DNA from: Mucilaginibacter ginkgonis
Lineage (GTDB): Bacteria > Bacteroidota > Bacteroidia > Sphingobacteriales > Sphingobacteriaceae
NCBI RefSeq assembly: GCF_009754905.2
Contig: NZ_CP066775.1
Location: 2,852,001 to 2,916,000, forward strand
Length of the DNA stretch: 64,000 nucleotides
Direction: 5' to 3'
How positions within the stretch are numbered: position 1 is the first letter of the stretch; each line of letters starts with the position of its first letter. The position numbers and the translations under genes are program-made. Below are positions 43,203 to 51,972 of the stretch, piece by piece. Under the pieces are notes generated by a model. It was not told the origin of the DNA. It saw nothing but the letters and a program-made list of their open reading frames with translations, and did not search any database.

Positions 43203-43613
43203 TTATTCTGATTTAAAGGGGCGGTAAATTTTATGATAGTATACATAAGAGATCAGCAATACCACAAAAGCGCCTATAGCCATGTAGCCGCCGCCGTTGG
43301 CGTTGTTCATCACCACGATATTACCAACAAAGGCTGAGATGATAGAAATACCAAAACCAACATAAGCCCATTCTTTAAACCTGGCCGGAACCATAGGTAA
43401 AATGAGCAGCAAACCGCCAATGATCTTTCCTACGGTTAATTCAATGCGGAAGTAATCCGGGAAGCCCAGTCCGTGGATGCCATCTTTGGCCATTTGGTTA
43501 TTAAAAGTTAGGGCTGGTAAAAGTCCGTCGAATAAAAAGAAAATTGTGGTAAAGATCCAATAAATGATCTTGTCTTTTTTTGATGCCGGAGCGGCAACTG
43601 TTAATGTGGTCAT
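43203..43613 (-). CDS. DoxX-family membrane protein
   Basis: A 136-residue inner-membrane protein with four hydrophobic helices (IYWIFTTIFFLFDGLLPAL; VGKIIGGLLLILPMVP; WAYVGFGISIISAFVGNIVV; YMAIGAFVVLLISYVYY). FKEWAYVGFGI and DGIHGLGFPDYF fit DoxX-like proteins, which are linked to quinone or thiol chemistry. It sits in the middle of the VOC/SRPBCC cluster. Confidence 0.83.
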   Translation of the reverse strand: MTTLTVAAPASKKDKIIYWIFTTIFFLFDGLLPALTFNNQMAKDGIHGLGFPDYFRIELTVGKIIGGLLLILPMVPARFKEWAYVGFGISIISAFVGNIVVMNNANGGGYMAIGAFVVLLISYVYYHKIYRPFKSE

Positions 43614-43661
43614 AATCGTAAGGTTGTGTTTAATTAAAAGGTTATGATAAACTTATGAAAT

Positions 43662-44045
43662 CTATTCCTGAATTACAGACATAATATTTCCCGATGGGTC
43701 TGTGAACCAGGCAATAAGCGGCCCGCCACCGCGAAATATGTTGTCATCATCTGTTTTAAAACCGGGCATGTCATAGCTTTCGAACTTTACGCCTTTGGTT
43801 TTGAGATCTTGCACTGCTGTCGCTACGTCGGCAACATTAAAATTTAGCACAGTAAATGTGGCCGGCTGATGGTCTGGTTTAGGGTAGGCGATGATTGTGC
43901 CGCCATCCTGAAAACTTAGGGTAAGAATATTTCCCATCTGTTTATTCTGTACTACGTTAACCCCTAACACGTCACGATAGAACGTTAACGATTGGTCTGA
44001 ATCTTTGACCGCGAAACCCCCGAATGCTTTTGTGCCTTTAAACAT
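43662..44045 (-). CDS. VOC family protein (glyoxalase/bleomycin-resistance type)
   Basis: A 127-residue VOC domain beginning MFKGTKAFGGFAVKDSDQSLTFYRDVLGVNVV and ending GGGPLIAWFTDPSGNIMSVIQE, the typical first and last strands of glyoxalase-like proteins. The metal-ligand set (usually His/Glu) is incomplete by eye: no His in the first strand. The substrate is unknown. It is the first gene of the cluster and is divergent from the GlxA-type regulator. Confidence 0.87.
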   Translation of the reverse strand: MFKGTKAFGGFAVKDSDQSLTFYRDVLGVNVVQNKQMGNILTLSFQDGGTIIAYPKPDHQPATFTVLNFNVADVATAVQDLKTKGVKFESYDMPGFKTDDDNIFRGGGPLIAWFTDPSGNIMSVIQE

Positions 44046-44092
44046 GATCTCTATTTTAAGTGGATAATTGGTTACTTATTTATTTTACATAA

Positions 44093-44100
44093 CAAAGGTA
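44093..44100 (-). promoter_or_regulatory. -7 element before the VOC/DoxX/SRPBCC cluster
   Basis: TACCTTTG on the minus strand fits TAnnTTTG and would start transcription near 44086, 40 nt before the VOC ATG. No good -33 partner is seen. Confidence 0.45.
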
Positions 44101-44201
44101 GCCGCATGATATACAACCCGGCTGGTGCAAATACGACATTGTGAGGGGTTGTTTGCGCTGTCCCAATTTATTACATTTACTACGTTAATCCATTCATTGC
44201 A

Positions 44202-45182
44202 ATGAAACACATCTCTATCCTTGTGCCATATGGCACCAGCAGCATCAGCAATATTGAAGGTGCGCACCAGTTGTTCGCAGAAGTAAACAACATGTTTGTA
44301 GCGCAAGGCCGCGAGCCCATGTTTGATCTGCATATGGTAGGGCTGGCCAGCGAGACCCCTCAGCGCAATGGTATGTTTACCATTAAGCCCGATGTGCTTT
44401 TTGGGGATGTGAAGAAAACCGACCTGATCATTATTCCCGCTGTGCACGGTAACCCCATGGAAACGATTGAAGCTAACAAGGCTCTGCTGCCATGGATAAA
44501 AGAACAATACAAACAAGGCGCAGAATTGGCAAGCCTGTGCATTGGCGCGTTCTTTTTAGCCAGCACCGGTTTATTGAATGGCAAAAAATGCGCAACGCAT
44601 TGGCGCACCGCGAACGATTTTAGGCAGATGTATCCTGAAGTAAATCTTGTTGACGATAAGATCATGACCGAAGAGGACGGGATCTACACCAGCGGTGGCG
44701 CTTATTCATATCTCAACCTAATTATTTACCTCATTGAAAAATATGCAGGCCGCGACATTGCCATTATGATGGCTAAAGCATTTATGATCGATATTGACAA
44801 GGTGAGTCAGTCGCCATTCATTATGTTTCAGGGGCAGAAGAAACACGAAGATGAGCCGATAAAGAAAGCACAGGAATTTATTGAAAGCAACTATCAGGAT
44901 AAGATTACCGTCGAAGGTTTGGCAGATATGCTGGCTTTAGGTCGCCGAAACCTGGAACGCCGGTTCAAAAAAGCGACCAGCAACACAATCGTGGAGTACT
45001 TACAACGCGTTAAAATTGAAGCTGCCAAAAAGGATTTCGAAACCAGTCGCAAGAACATTAATGAAGTGATGTATGATGTAGGCTATTCTGATACCAAAGC
45101 CTTCCGTACCATCTTTAGAAAGATAACAGGGTTGTCGCCGATAGAATATCGCAACAAATACAATAAAGCATTAGTCGCTTAA
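44202..45182 (+). CDS. GlxA-type transcriptional regulator (DJ-1/PfpI plus AraC HTH)
   Basis: A 326-residue regulator. Residues 1-200 form a DJ-1/PfpI-like domain with ISILVPYGTSSISNIEGAHQLF and the nucleophile-elbow sequence GAELASLCIGAFFLASTGLLNGKKCATHWRT. From about 225 a double AraC/XylS helix-turn-helix follows (AQEFIESNYQDKITVEGLADMLALGRRNLERRFKKATSNTIVEYLQRVKIEAAKKDFETSRKNINEVMYDVGYSD). It is divergent from the VOC/DoxX/SRPBCC cluster, with starts 156 bases apart, so it probably controls it; the effector is unknown. Confidence 0.9.
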   Translation: MKHISILVPYGTSSISNIEGAHQLFAEVNNMFVAQGREPMFDLHMVGLASETPQRNGMFTIKPDVLFGDVKKTDLIIIPAVHGNPMETIEANKALLPWIKEQYKQGAELASLCIGAFFLASTGLLNGKKCATHWRTANDFRQMYPEVNLVDDKIMTEEDGIYTSGGAYSYLNLIIYLIEKYAGRDIAIMMAKAFMIDIDKVSQSPFIMFQGQKKHEDEPIKKAQEFIESNYQDKITVEGLADMLALGRRNLERRFKKATSNTIVEYLQRVKIEAAKKDFETSRKNINEVMYDVGYSDTKAFRTIFRKITGLSPIEYRNKYNKALVA

Positions 45183-45206
45183 CGGTATTCCCGAACAACC
45201 GGCCGA

Positions 45207-47036
45207 CTAAGCAAAAGTTTGCATTTCAATCAGCCTGCGGTATACACCATTATTTTCTATCAGCTGCTGATGGGTGCCTTGTTCCACAACTTTACCCTGG
45301 TCAAGTACTACTATCTTGTCCGCGTTTTGGATAGTGCTTAAACGGTGCGCAATGATCAGCGAGGTGCGGTTTTTCATCAGCTTGTTCAAAGCTTCCTGTA
45401 CTAGCTTTTCAGATTCGGTATCAAGGGCAGACGTAGCTTCATCCAGGAGCATGATAGGCGGGTTGGCCAATACAGCACGTGCAATACAAATGCGCTGGCG
45501 CTGGCCGCCTGATAGCTTTGTACCCCTGTCGCCGATATTGGTTTGATAGCCGTTTTCTGTATGCTCTATGAAACTGTGCGCGTTGGCAATTTTGGCTGCC
45601 GCGATAACATCTTCCATTGTCGCGTCGGTTTTACCAAAGGCGATGTTATTAAAAATAGAGTCGTTAAATAATATAGATTCCTGGTTTACTACGCCCATTA
45701 ATGAGCGAACCGATTCCATTGTTAGCTGGCGGATGTCCTGGCCGTCTATCATGATCGCACCTTGCTGCGGATCGATAAAACGGGGGATCATATCCATCAG
45801 CGTAGACTTACCACCACCTGACGGCCCTACAAGCGCGATGGTCTGCCCTTTTGGGATTACCAGGTTTATATCAGACAACACCTGCTTTTCGTCATAAGCA
45901 AAGCTTACGCCTCTAAACGTAAGATCGTGCTCAAAACCCGTGATCGCCTTTGCACCAGGCGCGTCATTGATACCGGGTTTGGTGTCAATCAACTCTAACA
46001 CACGTTCACCGGCGGCAATCCCAGAGTGGATATTGCTAAACGAGTCTGAAATGTTCTTTGCCGGGCGCATCAGTTGCGAAAACAACGCGATGTAAGCGAT
46101 AAACTGCCCGGGACCTAACTCAGAACGTTTATTTAAAATAAGATATCCGCCGTACAAAACAATAAAGGCTATCATGGTAACACTCATGGCCTCAGATGCC
46201 GGTGATGCCAGCTGCTGCCTGCGCGCCATTGATCTTGAGATGCGAGAATAACGCATATTTTCCGTATCGAAACGGTTTTTGATAAAGCCAACGGCGTTGA
46301 AAGCCTTGACGATCTTGATACCTGATAACGCCTCGTCCAGATAGCTGATCATGTTTCCGTATGATTGCTGCGCCGCAACAGCTTGTGCCTTTAACCTTTT
46401 TACAATTCGTGAGATAATAAATCCCGAAACAGGGATCACCAGTAAAGAATATAAGGTAAGTTTCGCAGAAATAATAAAGAGCATTCCCAGGAACGCGATG
46501 AGTGTTACCGGCTCTTTAAAGATCACTTGCAAAGTAGAAGTTACAGAAAACTGTACTACCTGTACGTCTGAAGCTATCTTAGAAATGATATCACCCTTAC
46601 GCTCGTTATTAAAGTAACCCAAGTGAAGGTCCATCACGTTATTGAATACAGAGCGGCGCAGGTTGAGCAGTGTATGCAGGCGCAGGTTTTCCATTGTCCG
46701 GGCAGACAGATACCTAAATAGGTTACCCAAAACAACCGCCACGATAACCGTGGCTACTACGAATTGCAAGGCCCCCCATGATCCGTGTGTTTTAATGATC
46801 TCCTGCAAATAATACTTAAACCATTTTTCGAGACTGAAAACAGATGTTGGTTTTACTATCTCTGCCGTATGGCCAACTATGTTTGCGTCGGCAGAGAAGA
46901 GCGTATTAAGCAAGGGCCCCAGCAGCGCGAATACCAATGTGCTGAAAAGCACATATAGCAGGGTAAATAGAATGTATGGGATGGCGAACTTTTCAATCGG
47001 TTTGGCAAAAGAAAGCAGCCTGAAATAAGTCTTCAT
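45207..47036 (-). CDS. MsbA-like ABC exporter, fused permease and ATPase
   Basis: A 609-residue half-transporter. The N-terminal membrane domain (about 1-330) has six helices (for example IPYILFTLLYVLFSTLVFALLG). The ATPase has Walker A GPSGGGKST, Q-loop VNQESILFNDS, signature LSGGQRQR, Walker B IMLLDEATSALD, H-loop AHRLST, all intact. Length and the long first periplasmic loop are typical of MsbA/lipid-A and multidrug exporters. It is upstream (minus strand) of nothing and downstream of the GT90-like gene, so export of a lipid-linked glycan is a reasonable but unproved guess. Confidence 0.88.
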   Translation of the reverse strand: MKTYFRLLSFAKPIEKFAIPYILFTLLYVLFSTLVFALLGPLLNTLFSADANIVGHTAEIVKPTSVFSLEKWFKYYLQEIIKTHGSWGALQFVVATVIVAVVLGNLFRYLSARTMENLRLHTLLNLRRSVFNNVMDLHLGYFNNERKGDIISKIASDVQVVQFSVTSTLQVIFKEPVTLIAFLGMLFIISAKLTLYSLLVIPVSGFIISRIVKRLKAQAVAAQQSYGNMISYLDEALSGIKIVKAFNAVGFIKNRFDTENMRYSRISRSMARRQQLASPASEAMSVTMIAFIVLYGGYLILNKRSELGPGQFIAYIALFSQLMRPAKNISDSFSNIHSGIAAGERVLELIDTKPGINDAPGAKAITGFEHDLTFRGVSFAYDEKQVLSDINLVIPKGQTIALVGPSGGGKSTLMDMIPRFIDPQQGAIMIDGQDIRQLTMESVRSLMGVVNQESILFNDSIFNNIAFGKTDATMEDVIAAAKIANAHSFIEHTENGYQTNIGDRGTKLSGGQRQRICIARAVLANPPIMLLDEATSALDTESEKLVQEALNKLMKNRTSLIIAHRLSTIQNADKIVVLDQGKVVEQGTHQQLIENNGVYRRLIEMQTFA

Positions 47037-47053
47037 TTAAAAAATTAAGTCTG

Positions 47054-47061
47054 CAAAAATA
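47054..47061 (-). promoter_or_regulatory. -7 element before the MsbA-like exporter
   Basis: TATTTTTG on the minus strand, with TTG (47080-47082) 18 bases upstream, approximates the Bacteroidota promoter. The start site would be about 10 nt before the ATG. Confidence 0.5.
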
Positions 47062-47124
47062 TTAATATCCTGCCGATTACAACCTGTGTTCATAGGATAT
47101 GACTCGCGCAACACAAAAATGGGC

Positions 47125-48105
47125 TTAACCATCTTTTAACGAGTAATTAGGTATCTGTCCTGTACAGTAAAAGTATTTTTCCAACACCAGTAACGAGATC
47201 AACTCTTCACGCTTATTATCAAAAAATTGCCTCGCAAAGGCGTTAGCATTTTTAACGATCTTCAGTGCTTCGCTTTCATGAGCCAGGTACCAGTTTAGCT
47301 TATCTTCCAGGTCGCTATAGTCTTCATTTATCTCAATGTAATGCACGCCGCCCTGCAAAGTGCCTTCCATAAACCAGGTCTCGTACTTGGGCTTAGGCAT
47401 TATTGCTATAGAGTTTGACGACATGATCCACTTTAAATTGGTTGCCACGTCGTTGCCCTCTAAACTCAGGATGAATTTATATTGCAAGTGGTCTTGAATA
47501 GATATCTTCGGCTTATGCCATTGGGGGTTGCCGCCACTGTTTACCTGGCCCAGATCGCACATTGGGTGGCCAAAGTAACGCTCCATAAAACGGATGCGGT
47601 GCGGTTGGGTCATCACCCCCCGACCTATCAGCATGTCCTTTTTATCTGCGTAGCTGATGTTATCGTCAACAAAAACAAAATGGCGATACTTATCAAGGTT
47701 GAGTAGCACCGCGCTTTTATTGTCGCCAACTACAGGCCTGCTTTTCTGTATAGTCGGCACATCTTCTACATGGGTTGCATCGCCGAATAAAAAATTGGCT
47801 TTGAAGCGCTTACTGAAATACCGGCTGACTTCGAATGTGTCGAAGTTGTAAGATTTCGGGCTTACAAACATTTTCATATCGCCTAACGCTATCGCCCGGC
47901 TGCCGGCATTATTATTCGGAGAAAGCTTATTATAGTACTCGACCCTTGATGTAAGGTAAGTGCGGTCGTAGTTTTCGATTTGTGCCAGTTTTCGTTTTAG
48001 CAATTTACCGTAAGCACTCACAGGCAAAAGCTGCCGAAGTAAGTTCTTAGCATAGTAAGCCGTTTTGCCCCGGTAAAGCTTCTTTATGCGAAAAGCGTTT
48101 TTCAA
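47125..48105 (-). CDS. GT90-like (LpsA/CAP10-type) glycosyltransferase
   Basis: A 326-residue cytosolic glycosyltransferase-like protein. Its C-terminal half carries the family signature: QYKFILSLEGNDVATNLKWIMSSNSIAIMPKPKYETWFMEGTLQGGVHYIEI, in which LEGND...K is the donor-binding element of LpsA/CAP10 (GT90) enzymes. Residues 130-200 contain FVFVDDNISYADKKDMLIGRG. It probably transfers a sugar onto LPS or another surface glycan. It is divergent from the GT4 pair at 48156, with starts 50 bases apart. Confidence 0.82.
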   Translation of the reverse strand: MKNAFRIKKLYRGKTAYYAKNLLRQLLPVSAYGKLLKRKLAQIENYDRTYLTSRVEYYNKLSPNNNAGSRAIALGDMKMFVSPKSYNFDTFEVSRYFSKRFKANFLFGDATHVEDVPTIQKSRPVVGDNKSAVLLNLDKYRHFVFVDDNISYADKKDMLIGRGVMTQPHRIRFMERYFGHPMCDLGQVNSGGNPQWHKPKISIQDHLQYKFILSLEGNDVATNLKWIMSSNSIAIMPKPKYETWFMEGTLQGGVHYIEINEDYSDLEDKLNWYLAHESEALKIVKNANAFARQFFDNKREELISLLVLEKYFYCTGQIPNYSLKDG

Positions 48106-48155
48106 ATCAAAAGTTAAAGTTAATATAAATGTAAATTGCAGCGCAATTATAACGC

Positions 48156-49211
48156 ATGGGCAGCAAAATACTCGTCACCTTTGATTCGATGAAGAACATC
48201 AACACCGGCTACTATTATTTTGGCTTGGGTTTAGGTAACGCGCTGATTGATGCCAACAATGATGAATTTGACCTTACCTTTTATCTGCATAACCGCACAA
48301 ACACCAGGTTTAACGGCGATGTAAAGATCTTGCGTTTGTCTAAGCTGCACCCTTTTTATTTTCCTTATCGCAATCGTTTTCAACTGGTTCACATTACCGA
48401 TCAGGAGTGCAGGCTGCGGCCCGAGTGGGTGAACGCTAAAAAAATAATGACCATTCATGATGTTAACCGCATACATCTGGAAGGCCATGATTCGCCACAA
48501 ACCCGCCAGTACCTGGAGCGGTTAAGAAAATTCATCTCAGGTGTGGATAAGCTGGTTACCATCTCGCAATTCGTTGCTGATGATATAGTAAAGTTGTACC
48601 CGGAAGCTGCAAGCAAGATATCCGTCATCTATAATGGAGCGCAAAAACCGCAGTTGGTGAAGAACTACAAACCCGCAGTAATACCGAATGGCGATTTTTT
48701 ATTTACCATTGGTATACTTTTGCCTCAAAAAGGCTTCCATTACCTGCCCAATTTGTTAGAGAACAATAATTTAAACCTGGTGATAGCCGGGATTGAAACC
48801 CCGCACAAAGAAGTGATCTTAGCTGAAGCAAAAAAATATGGTTGTGAGAACAGGGTTTTTATTACCGGCCCTGTAGCAGATGTCGATAAAGCCTGGTATT
48901 ACGCCAACTGCAAGGCTTTTATCTTTCCATCATCTGCAGAAGGTTTTGGCTTACCTGTGATAGAAGCCATGCATTTTGGCAAACCAGTATTCCTTGCCAA
49001 AAAGACGTCGTTGCCCGAAATTGGCGGACGAGCTGCTTATTATTTCGATAGTTTTGAGCCGCAACACATGCGTGATGTACTTGCTGATGGCTTAAAAGAC
49101 TTTGAAGAAAATAACCGTACAAACGAGGTTTTGCGCCAGACCGCTAAGTTCACCTGGGAAAACGCCGCCAAGGCATATTTGCAATTGTATAAACAAACCC
49201 TTGACGCATAG
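48156..49211 (+). CDS. GT4-family glycosyltransferase, paralogue 1
   Basis: A 351-residue GT-B-fold retaining glycosyltransferase. The Rossmann halves show VTISQFVADDIVKLYPEAASKISVIYNGAQKP in the middle and FPSSAEGFGLPVIEAMHFGKPVFLAKKTSLPEIGGRAAYYFDSFEP near 245-290, the E-x7-E element that binds the nucleotide sugar. It starts MGSKILVTFDSMKNINTGYYYFGLGLGNAL, the same pattern as the next gene, so the two are tandem paralogues. Surface glycan or O-antigen synthesis is the likely role. Confidence 0.92.
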   Translation: MGSKILVTFDSMKNINTGYYYFGLGLGNALIDANNDEFDLTFYLHNRTNTRFNGDVKILRLSKLHPFYFPYRNRFQLVHITDQECRLRPEWVNAKKIMTIHDVNRIHLEGHDSPQTRQYLERLRKFISGVDKLVTISQFVADDIVKLYPEAASKISVIYNGAQKPQLVKNYKPAVIPNGDFLFTIGILLPQKGFHYLPNLLENNNLNLVIAGIETPHKEVILAEAKKYGCENRVFITGPVADVDKAWYYANCKAFIFPSSAEGFGLPVIEAMHFGKPVFLAKKTSLPEIGGRAAYYFDSFEPQHMRDVLADGLKDFEENNRTNEVLRQTAKFTWENAAKAYLQLYKQTLDA

Positions 49212-49225
49212 TCCTGATATCTGAC

Positions 49226-50281
49226 ATGAAACCCAAAGTACTCGTCACGTTCGATTCTATGAAGGATATTAACCGCGGTTATTATTCTTTTGGTAAAGGC
49301 CTCGGCGATGCACTGATCAAACAGAACAACGGCAGGTTTGATCTGGCGTATTATCTATTTAAAAAAACACCTACGCTTTTTAACAACCTAGTCAAAATTG
49401 TTTATCGCTGGTTTGCAGACCAAATCTTTTTTAGAAAGAGAAATGATTTCGATGTGGTACATTTTTCTGACCAGCGCTGCAGGCTCCCGCCGTGGAATGT
49501 TAACGCTAAGAAGGTAATTACCATTCACGATCTTAACAAAGTGCATCTTAAAAAGAGTAAGCCGCATCGCATAATCGCTTACCTGAATAAATTAAACAAA
49601 AGAGTAAGCCACTGCGACAGGGTAGTCACTATATCACAATTTGTAGCAAATGACGTAGAGCGATATCTGCCTGCCGCAAAAGGTAAAATTTCTGTCATAC
49701 ATAACGGTGCGGAAAAGTTGCAAGTCAAACCAAGCCATCAGCCTAACTTTATTCCCGACAGGCCGTATCTTTTTACCATCGGTTTAATGTCGCCGCAGAA
49801 AGGCTTTCATTATCTGCCTGCCTTGTTAAACGGTAACGACTATGGACTAGTTATAGCCGGTATAGAGACAACGCACAAAGCGGTGATCTTAGAAGAGGCG
49901 GCTAAGTACAATTGTACAGATAGGGTGCACCTTGTTGGCGAGATAAGTAACGATGACAAAGCCTGGTATTACGCGCATTGCCTTGCGCTGGTGTTCCCGT
50001 CGCGAACAGAAGGCTTTGGCTTACCGGTTATAGAGGCTATGCACCTTGGCAAGCCCGCGTTTCTGTCAAAATTTACTTCCCTGCCCGAGATCGGCGGCGA
50101 CGCCGCATATTATTTCGACAGCTTTGACCCTGCGCACATGCAGAAAGTGTTCAGCGATGGCATGAAGCACTTCAAGGAAAACAATGGTGCCGAAAAGTCC
50201 ATGGCGCAAGCGGCAAAATTTTCATGGGAAAAGTGTGCGGATGCTTACCTTAACCTGTATAACGAATTGCTTGGTAAGTAA
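49226..50281 (+). CDS. GT4-family glycosyltransferase, paralogue 2
   Basis: A second 351-residue GT4 enzyme, 14 bases after the first, with the same start (KVLVTFDSMKDINRGYYSFGKGLGDAL), the VVTISQFVANDV element, and FPSRTEGFGLPVIEAMHLGKPAFLSKFTSLPEIGGDAAYYFDSFDP. The identical length and equivalent motif positions point to tandem duplication followed by divergence of donor or acceptor specificity. Its last base pair overlaps the start of the DUF5672 gene. Confidence 0.92.
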   Translation: MKPKVLVTFDSMKDINRGYYSFGKGLGDALIKQNNGRFDLAYYLFKKTPTLFNNLVKIVYRWFADQIFFRKRNDFDVVHFSDQRCRLPPWNVNAKKVITIHDLNKVHLKKSKPHRIIAYLNKLNKRVSHCDRVVTISQFVANDVERYLPAAKGKISVIHNGAEKLQVKPSHQPNFIPDRPYLFTIGLMSPQKGFHYLPALLNGNDYGLVIAGIETTHKAVILEEAAKYNCTDRVHLVGEISNDDKAWYYAHCLALVFPSRTEGFGLPVIEAMHLGKPAFLSKFTSLPEIGGDAAYYFDSFDPAHMQKVFSDGMKHFKENNGAEKSMAQAAKFSWEKCADAYLNLYNELLGK

Positions 50282-51078
50282 TGCAGAAAGTCGCGATAGT
50301 CATTCCTTGTTACAAAAGCTCACTTACCAAACATGAGGAGATCGCGCTGGCGCAATGCAAAAAGATTTTGGGCCAGTATCCTGTCAGGATCGCCAAACCC
50401 GAAAGCCTGATTTTACCCGCCGAAATATTAGACTTTGCCGATTGCGCGGCAGTAAATTTTGATGATAACTATTTTGCAGACATTGCAGGCTATAACAGAT
50501 TGATGCTGTCGGCAGAATTTTATAAACGATTTACCGGCTTTGAGTATATCCTGATATACCAGTTAGATGCCTTTGTCTTTAAAGACGAACTCGAAAACTG
50601 GTGCAGCAAAGGATACGATTACATAGGTGCACCATGGATAAGTCGGAAAAGCCGGTCTCCTCTAAAACAGGTTCTTGTTAACATCCAACGAAATTGGTCG
50701 TACCGCTTCGATCTTAAAAAAAGAGGCGTTCCTAATAAATATCAATTCGAGAACCGGGTAGGCAATGGCGGCTTTTCACTCAGGCGGGTAAGTGCTTTTG
50801 CCGATTTATGTGATGAAATGGTTAAAGAGATCGATTACTATCTTTCTCAAACTGCGCATCAATATAATGAAGATGCATTTTGGAGCTTAGAAGTTAACCG
50901 CCATAAAAAGCGATTAGAAATCCCGGTCTGGCGCGAGGCTTTGGAGTTTTGTTATGAAACCTATCCGGACAGGGCGTTTGAATTAACCGGTCACCAATTG
51001 CCTTTCGGCTGCCATGATTGGGACGCCTATCCCGATTTCTGGCGACCTATATTTAAAGAACTAGGTTACGATTTATAG
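50281..51078 (+). CDS. DUF5672 family protein (glycosyltransferase-like)
   Basis: A 265-residue protein of the DUF5672 family, which resembles glycosyltransferases and is found in surface-glycan loci. It begins QKVAIVIPCYKSSLTKHEEIALAQCKKILGQYPV, has a DxD-like region FEYILIYQLDAFVFKDELENWCSKGYDYIGAPWI, then NRVGNGGFSLRRVSAFADLCDEM, and ends with YNEDAFWSLEVNRHKKRLEIP and FGCHDWDAYPDFWRPIFKELGYDL. It overlaps the GT4 gene by one base, so it probably acts on the same glycan. Confidence 0.82.
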   Translation: MQKVAIVIPCYKSSLTKHEEIALAQCKKILGQYPVRIAKPESLILPAEILDFADCAAVNFDDNYFADIAGYNRLMLSAEFYKRFTGFEYILIYQLDAFVFKDELENWCSKGYDYIGAPWISRKSRSPLKQVLVNIQRNWSYRFDLKKRGVPNKYQFENRVGNGGFSLRRVSAFADLCDEMVKEIDYYLSQTAHQYNEDAFWSLEVNRHKKRLEIPVWREALEFCYETYPDRAFELTGHQLPFGCHDWDAYPDFWRPIFKELGYDL

Positions 51079-51087
51079 TTTTGTGAT

Positions 51088-51972
51088 ATGCCCGGTAAAT
51101 TAGACAACCTAAAGGTGAGCAATTTTAAAGAAGTGGCGCGCGCGCTTACCCTGGTTGAAAATGACCTGCCCGGCTCTGCAGATTTACTCAAGAATTTGTC
51201 TTTCAATAACCAGTGCCCTGTAATCGGTATTACAGGTCCGCCGGGAGCGGGGAAAAGTACGCTGGTAAATCAGCTGATCACTAACCTTACAGCAAACGGC
51301 AAATATGTAGCGGTTTTGGCCATCGACCCAACATCGCCATTCAATTTCGGCTCCTTGCTTGGCGACCGTATACGCATGGCCAGCCACTTTAATAGCCCAA
51401 ACGTTTTTATTCGCTCATTGGCAACGCGCGGTTCACTTGGGGGCTTATCTGCCAAAACCATAGAAATGGCAGATGTGCTGCGGGCATCCGGTTTTGATTA
51501 CGTGATTGTTGAAACAGTTGGCGTAGGCCAGTCCGAAGTTGAAATTGCCGGCCTTGCCGATATGACATTTGTTGTGCTTGTGCCCGAAGCAGGAGACGAG
51601 ATACAAAATATTAAGTCCGGATTGATGGAGATCGCAGACGCTTTTATCCTAAATAAAGCCGACCGCCCTGGTGCCGACGAATTTGCTAATCAATTGCAAA
51701 AGCTGCTGCATCAAAATCCAAAAGTGGTCCCTATCATTAAAGCCATCGCCACAGAAAATAGCGGCATTAGCCAAATTGCCAAATTTATCCGTCAAGACCG
51801 GATGCATGATAACCAGCGGAAATTATTCCTCGCTGCCGAAAAGGTTTATCAGCTCATTAAAGAAAAGCGTATGGCCGGCGTAGACAGACAAAAGCTCCGG
51901 CTTGATGTGGCCGAAGCTTTTGAAAAAAATAACACCTTTAATCTTTACAGTTTTGCCGAAGCGTATAGCTAA
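51088..51972 (+). CDS. meaB: MeaB-type GTPase, methylmalonyl-CoA mutase chaperone
   Basis: A 294-residue G3E-family GTPase that protects and loads cobalamin into methylmalonyl-CoA mutase. The P-loop GPPGAGKST lies at 50-58, with AIDPTSPFNFGSLLGDRIRM, TRGSLGGLS, VETVGVGQSEVEIAGLADMTFVVLVPEAGDEIQNIKSGLMEIADAFILNKADRPGAD covering the G motifs. The mutase genes are not in this window. Although only 10 bases after the DUF5672 gene, it is functionally unrelated. Its 3' end overlaps the convergent aminopeptidase gene by four bases. Confidence 0.94.
   Translation: MPGKLDNLKVSNFKEVARALTLVENDLPGSADLLKNLSFNNQCPVIGITGPPGAGKSTLVNQLITNLTANGKYVAVLAIDPTSPFNFGSLLGDRIRMASHFNSPNVFIRSLATRGSLGGLSAKTIEMADVLRASGFDYVIVETVGVGQSEVEIAGLADMTFVVLVPEAGDEIQNIKSGLMEIADAFILNKADRPGADEFANQLQKLLHQNPKVVPIIKAIATENSGISQIAKFIRQDRMHDNQRKLFLAAEKVYQLIKEKRMAGVDRQKLRLDVAEAFEKNNTFNLYSFAEAYS

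Noticed and set aside
7074..47036. The two ABC exporters as one heterodimeric pair
   Set aside because: They are 36 kb apart on opposite strands and each has a complete set of ATPase motifs.
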